Of a DNA stretch of 64,000 nt, positions 60,310-64,000 are shown in pieces. The DNA comes from Glandiceps talaboti (taxonomy: Eukaryota; Hemichordata; Enteropneusta; Spengelidae): NCBI RefSeq assembly GCF_964340395.1, contig NC_135559.1:14528759-14592758 (forward strand), in the 5' to 3' direction. Positions within the stretch are counted from its first letter, which is position 1; every line of letters starts with the position of its first letter. The notes beneath the pieces were generated by a model. It worked only from the letters and a program-made list of their open reading frames with translations. It had not been told where the DNA came from and made no database searches. The position numbers and the translations under genes were made by a program.

Positions 60310-60590
60310 TATGGTACAGCTGTACTATTATAGTACTATGCATGGTACAGCTGTACTACTATTATGTCTAGTACTATGTATGGTACAGCTGTACTACTAT
60401 GTATACTAGTAGTACTATGTATGGTACAGCTGTACTACTATGTATACTAGTAGTACTATGTATGGTACAGCTGTACTATGTATGGTACAGCTGTACTATT
60501 ATAGTACTATGCATGGTACAGCTGTACTACTATGTCTAGTACTATGTATGGTAAAGCTGTATTACTATTAATGTATAGTACCCAAATAAC
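60310..60590. repeat. GTACAGCTGTAC minisatellite, remainder beyond the retrotransposon
   Basis: It starts with TATG, the second half of the target duplication, and continues the TACTAGTAGTACTATG-type units for ~280 bp. This shows that the element inserted inside the array. Confidence 0.9.
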
Positions 60591-60640
60591 ATTAAAGGTG
60601 ACAAAAAACATGAAACCAACAGCTTAAATTCATACAGTAC

Positions 60641-60816
60641 CTCCATGTCAATAACTCCAGTGTTTGGTTCAACGTCAGATTGGTCCTCACTTCACTGATG
60701 GACAGATTATCAACATCTACATTACAAACTTTTTGATGATTTTCCAAACAGCCTATAGTAACTTCCTTTCCACAATTCACACAGGATACTTTGGCTGCCT
60801 TACTTTCTCGCTCTTC
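60641..60816 (-). CDS. HECT-ligase gene exon 2: UBZ-type zinc finger
   Basis: The acceptor is TTTCTGCTTTAG| and the donor TGGAG|GTACTG. It joins exon 1 in phase 0. It encodes EERESKAAKVS and CVNCGKEVTIGCLENHQKVC, exactly C-x2-C-x11-H-x3-C, the spacing of UBZ4/RAD18-type ubiquitin-binding fingers. The rest (DVDNLSISEVRTNLTLNQTL) is unrecognised. A ubiquitin-binding finger in front of a HECT domain fits a ubiquitin ligase that reads ubiquitin marks. The finger call rests on spacing only. Confidence 0.7.
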
Positions 60817-61474
60817 CTAAAGCAGAAAAAAAAATACAAATAATTAAATCTTACTTGATTATTTAATGTTTAATTAAAAAACAGTAGTTACAAACATTTA
60901 TCAAGCTATACAGGTCTTCCTTAGGGCCACAAGCTTGACTAGTTCCTAGGAACTATTTTTACAATATCCATTTTGTGTAAATTTTGATATTTTGTATATT
61001 TGTGGATAAATTTAGAGTATTTTGTAAGTCTATAAATTTCTGGCAATAAAAGTTTTTATATTAGTATATATTAGTATTTGTTAAATGCTGATATCAATTT
61101 TTTTTAAGGTGGTATGTATGTAAAAGGTACACAAGTTCTCTTGTCATTTTGTGCCAGTTTTACCAGCTTTCCACCTTTCTATTGCTGGGGTTCCCATACC
61201 TTAAACACCGGGATATGGCCAAGGTCAGTTAAAATATAATCGATACACACAAACCAAATAAAATATCTCTTTTGCCAAATCTGATGTGTGCTGAAATGAG
61301 TGTCTAAGAAAAATAAATCATCATTCCAGTATTTTCAAAGCTTCAACCTATCATAAGATCAATCTGTATATGTTAGCTATGTGCCCCTTATGTATTAGTC
61401 TTTCTTTGTATAAATTTGTTTTAAAATCTATTTCCTTGTTAATACCTATTATTCATTTCACAAATTCCACTTAC

Positions 61475-61828
61475 CTCACAGTGAGCGCTGCTAGCGCTGT
61501 GATCTATCTGCATATTCTTTTGCAGGGGTCTCACATAAGCTACAGCGTGCTTTAACACGGACTCGTCCCTAAAATAAGGTACCGAATAGCCACTGCTAGG
61601 CATGGGTAGAGGGGTTAGTAGTTTGCCACCAGCATGCATGTTCCTGTATATTATAAATCCACCACCATCTGCCAGTTTAGGATAATGACGGTATAGAGTT
61701 TCCTGCAAATGTTCGAAACCACCATCCCCATCAAACGTTATTTTTCGCGTGCCCAGTCCCACCTTCCTAAGTTCCTCTCGTTCCAGTAGGGATGGTACAC
61801 AAGACGTATCGTCACTGTCGTGGTGCAT
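61475..61828 (-). CDS. HECT-ligase gene exon 1: N-terminal domain of G2E3-like proteins
   Basis: ATG at 61828; 118 codons to the donor TGTGAG|GTAAGT. The pattern ELRKVGLGTRKITFDGDGGF, HYPKLADGGGFIIYR, SGYSVPYFRDES and AYVRPLQKNM is the conserved N-terminal domain of the expanded 'G2/M-phase-specific E3 ubiquitin ligase-like' family of fish and invertebrates, recalled without a search. It runs on into exon 2 and, across a ~12.4-kb intron loaded with mobile DNA, to the HECT exon 48019-48245. Whether the long intron is still spliced is unknown. Confidence 0.75.
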
Positions 61829-61844
61829 GTCTTACTGCTTCCGG

Positions 61845-61960
61845 GTCGATTACCGTTGTGATCCTCAGCTTACTTGTTAGAATCTGAAGAAAACTTCTAT
61901 GACGAAATATGACGTAGGGTATGACGCGTCGTGACGTAGTTGAGTTGACAATCAGCCATC
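61845..61960 (-). promoter_or_regulatory. Possible promoter of the HECT-ligase gene
   Basis: Upstream of the ATG on the minus strand: three ACGTCA/CGTCAT CRE-like half sites (TACGTCACGACGCGTCATAC and TACGTCATA) and a CCCGGAAGC ETS-like site. This is a cluster above background in AT-rich DNA, but motif-based only. Confidence 0.35.
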
Positions 61961-62154
61961 CTAAGGGGCAACATCAAAAGTTCAATATAATATATCTAAC
62001 TTAATTGCTTAAGTTAGGTCCCAGACCCCCCCACCCCCCCATCTAACTTAACTGACCTAAAATTGAAAATCGTTTCAGACTCCTACTGTATACTTCCACT
62101 TTCAAACAACGTACCAATATAATACTGAATTATAAAAAAAATAGAAAACCATTT

Positions 62155-63870
62155 TAACTCAGAAAAATACTTTTATTGAAAACCAACAGAACACAACAAC
62201 ACTGAATTTACACGTCAAGTCACATTGATTACTAATACTGGTATGTCTGGTTTCACTTTCTTTTTTGAAATGGGAGACATTTCGTGACTGGGTGTAGGCT
62301 CATCAGCAACACTTTGATCGGATGATTTTTGTTTAACTGAAAAATACAGGGCCGGTCGGGAAAGTGTAGGAATCGCCTTTGTTAACTAGTTCGACTAAAT
62401 TGATTGTACAGATAGATTTGATTCATAAAACTTGACAAGATGTTTTGCAAACAGCAGGATACCACTTCCCATTAAAGGCCATTCCAAAGATTAGATCGGA
62501 TGTAACCATTTTCACTGGAGTAAAGAACTATATGTAGTAACATTGCAATTCAAACTGTAAAACCCTGTGTAAAACATTAACTGTCTCTGCAAAACATAGT
62601 TTCAACTAGAAATTGTATTTACCAGCTCTCATGCTTTTTAGCCTTCAAGTTGTTTCTGTCCAGTCGTATATATTCGCACGTTTCCGTTGATTTTGACTGT
62701 GACATCGCATCGCACCACGACAGTGATGAACACGTTGACACGGCGGCCACGGCTTTCACATGCATGTTCCAACTATCAATCATCTACAAACATCTAAAAT
62801 CTGTTTGAAATTGCTAAACTATTGCAGAATAATTATTTCAGGCGATCGAACTTTTGATTTTCACGAAGGATTGAATCAACATCAGTCGAACGATCAACTT
62901 GTTGCGAGTGTAGAAATAAACATTCGCAATACCACGCTATCTACGACAATTTAGTCCAAGTTGAGAGGTCACATCAAACATGACATCTCATCGGTAATTT
63001 CCGGATTTACATTCGAATATAATAATACGAATATTCGTATTAGTTTCACGTTATAACTTATGGCCTAACTTAGAACCTTCGCGTAGGTGGATTATGGCAA
63101 CGTCACGCGTCCTATCCACATAGTCTATTGAAATCAATTATCGTGAAGGTCCTTTAAAATTTACCACTACGATTGAATGATCGGCTCTGATCACGTACAC
63201 ACTGTGACTTCGTTAACTTTCAAACATATTTTTTAATGTATTTCAAAATAGATTGTTTCGACTCGACCTCCTGGGACATGAACTCGGCTAATGACCGTCG
63301 GTCATTTTTGTATTTGGCATGCCACAACTTCGTTGCGCTTTCCTGTACACCGGCCCGGGATTTGCCCTGTTGTTTTTTGATATTTAACTCCCAAATCTTG
63401 TTCGTTAGTTTCTGAATGTCGTTCGAAGGGCATTTATAAATTGTGTGAGGAGAACATATATGGACCAGAAAGTTGTACGAACCCTTCGTGTCTCGACGAC
63501 GCCAACTGATGAAATGTGCGTACGCACACTCCGGATACCCACCTCGTTCCCAAATACCTATTTTGCAGCAAATTTGAAAGCTGAACCGCGTACCGCTGAT
63601 AAATCGGACCGACTGTACGCAGTGTTTTAGGTAAAAGCAGCCTTGAAATCGTACTAAATTTGCCAAGTATGGCGTTAAATCGTTTTTGACGGTTGAGAAA
63701 TTATTTTGGCCAAAACCCCCCCACCCCCAAACTAAAGCAATTAAGTTTTTTTGTAAACATCGATCTTTTGACGGCGCCCCTAAGGGGTACCAGTTTGGTA
63801 ATAGTATAGATTGATTCATCCGCCAGATGCATTGACTTGTCGTTTTTTCAAGAGTTTGACTATCATCCAG
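62155..63870 (-). CDS. Possible third transposon gene, exons uncertain
   Basis: Three coding-looking blocks on the minus strand. (1) A frame open from the window end through the 21-bp array (S-x-D-K-S-G repeats) to TGA at 63220, with higher-GC text such as NDIQKLTNKIWEL and LWHAKYKNDRRSLAEFMSQE. (2) About 62757-62631, AMSQSKSTETCEYIRLDRNN to the donor GAGCTG|GTAAAT. (3) A terminal block ~62339-62223 ending SKKKVKPDIPVLVINVT-stop, followed by AATAAA near 62171. The junction phase of 2 and 3 does not close with the best acceptor (TTTTTCAG), so the model is provisional. No family recognised. Confidence 0.35.
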
Positions 63871-64000
63871 ACCTGACTTATTACTTGATGTTCCTGACTT
63901 GTCATTTGACGGACCTGACTTATCACTTGACGTTCCTGACTTGTCAATTGACGGACCTGACTTATCACTTGACGTTCCTGACTTGTCAATTGACAGACCT
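63871..64000 (-). repeat. Right terminal-repeat array (21-bp units), runs out of the window
   Basis: Reverse complement of the inner part of 30070-30357, same order of GGTCCG/GGAACG/GGAACA variants. The two copies diverge inward at about 30358 and 63871. About six units are visible. Confidence 0.8.

Larger units (their letters stand above)
30070..64000. mobile_element. Large composite DNA transposon carrying IS3-like integrase and UBZ-HECT genes (right end outside window)
   Basis: The inverted 21-bp arrays at 30070-30357 and 63871-64000 enclose an integrase gene running inward from the left, a HECT-ligase gene running inward from the right, and a possible third gene at the right edge. Converging integrase and G2E3-like HECT genes between inverted ends suggest a eukaryotic IS3-like (IS3EU-type) transposon; that family name is from memory. 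The present ~34 kb is inflated by a nested LTR element and the inverted duplication. Termini and target-site duplication are not visible. Confidence 0.5.

Overview
The window is nuclear DNA of an animal, most likely a marine invertebrate (lancelet, hemichordate and mollusc all fit; the species cannot be fixed from sequence alone). Reasons: long introns with GT-AG splice sites, many microsatellites, a non-LTR LINE fragment with a poly(A) tail, foldback elements, a Ty3/Gypsy retrotransposon and a transposon-type integrase/HECT gene set known from invertebrate and fish genomes. I found no rRNA, tRNA or CRISPR array.

Left third (about 3.5-27.6 kb, minus strand). One host-type gene can be assembled as 12 exons whose phases all close, giving a 736-residue secreted protein. 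It starts with a signal peptide and a complete expansin-like module (double-psi beta-barrel plus CBM63-like domain). A threonine-rich mucin-like linker, a large beta-rich N-glycosylatable region and a Cys-containing tail follow. Its introns hold a 5'-truncated LINE, foldback MITE-like hairpins, dispersed repeats and microsatellites.

Right half (about 30.0 kb to the window end). This looks like one large, heavily rearranged DNA transposon. Inverted copies of a 21-bp-unit tandem array lie at about 30.07-30.36 kb and 63.87-64.0 kb and look like terminal inverted repeats; the right one runs out of the window. Inside lie exons of an IS3-like integrase (broken by frameshifts and a stop, middle exons missing), a UBZ-HECT ubiquitin-ligase-like gene on the minus strand (first two exons and catalytic-cysteine exon recognised), and a possible third gene next to the right repeat.

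A GTACAGCTGTAC minisatellite lies in an intron of the HECT gene. It was invaded by an 8.6-kb Ty3/Gypsy element with identical-looking 950-bp LTRs and a TATG target duplication. Its Gag carries an RRM-like domain and a PNMA-like capsid. Gag and Pol are linked by what looks like a classic -1 frameshift signal.

After that insertion the region was inverted and duplicated. A palindrome with about 10.65-kb arms (33672-44350 and 45281-55914) surrounds a 930-bp spacer of 60-bp tandem repeats. Its left arm abuts, to the base, a second inverted repeat with about 0.67-kb arms (30961-31631 and 32995-33671). The integrase and HECT exons therefore occur in mirror-image pairs, and the left retrotransposon copy is cut off inside the reverse transcriptase.
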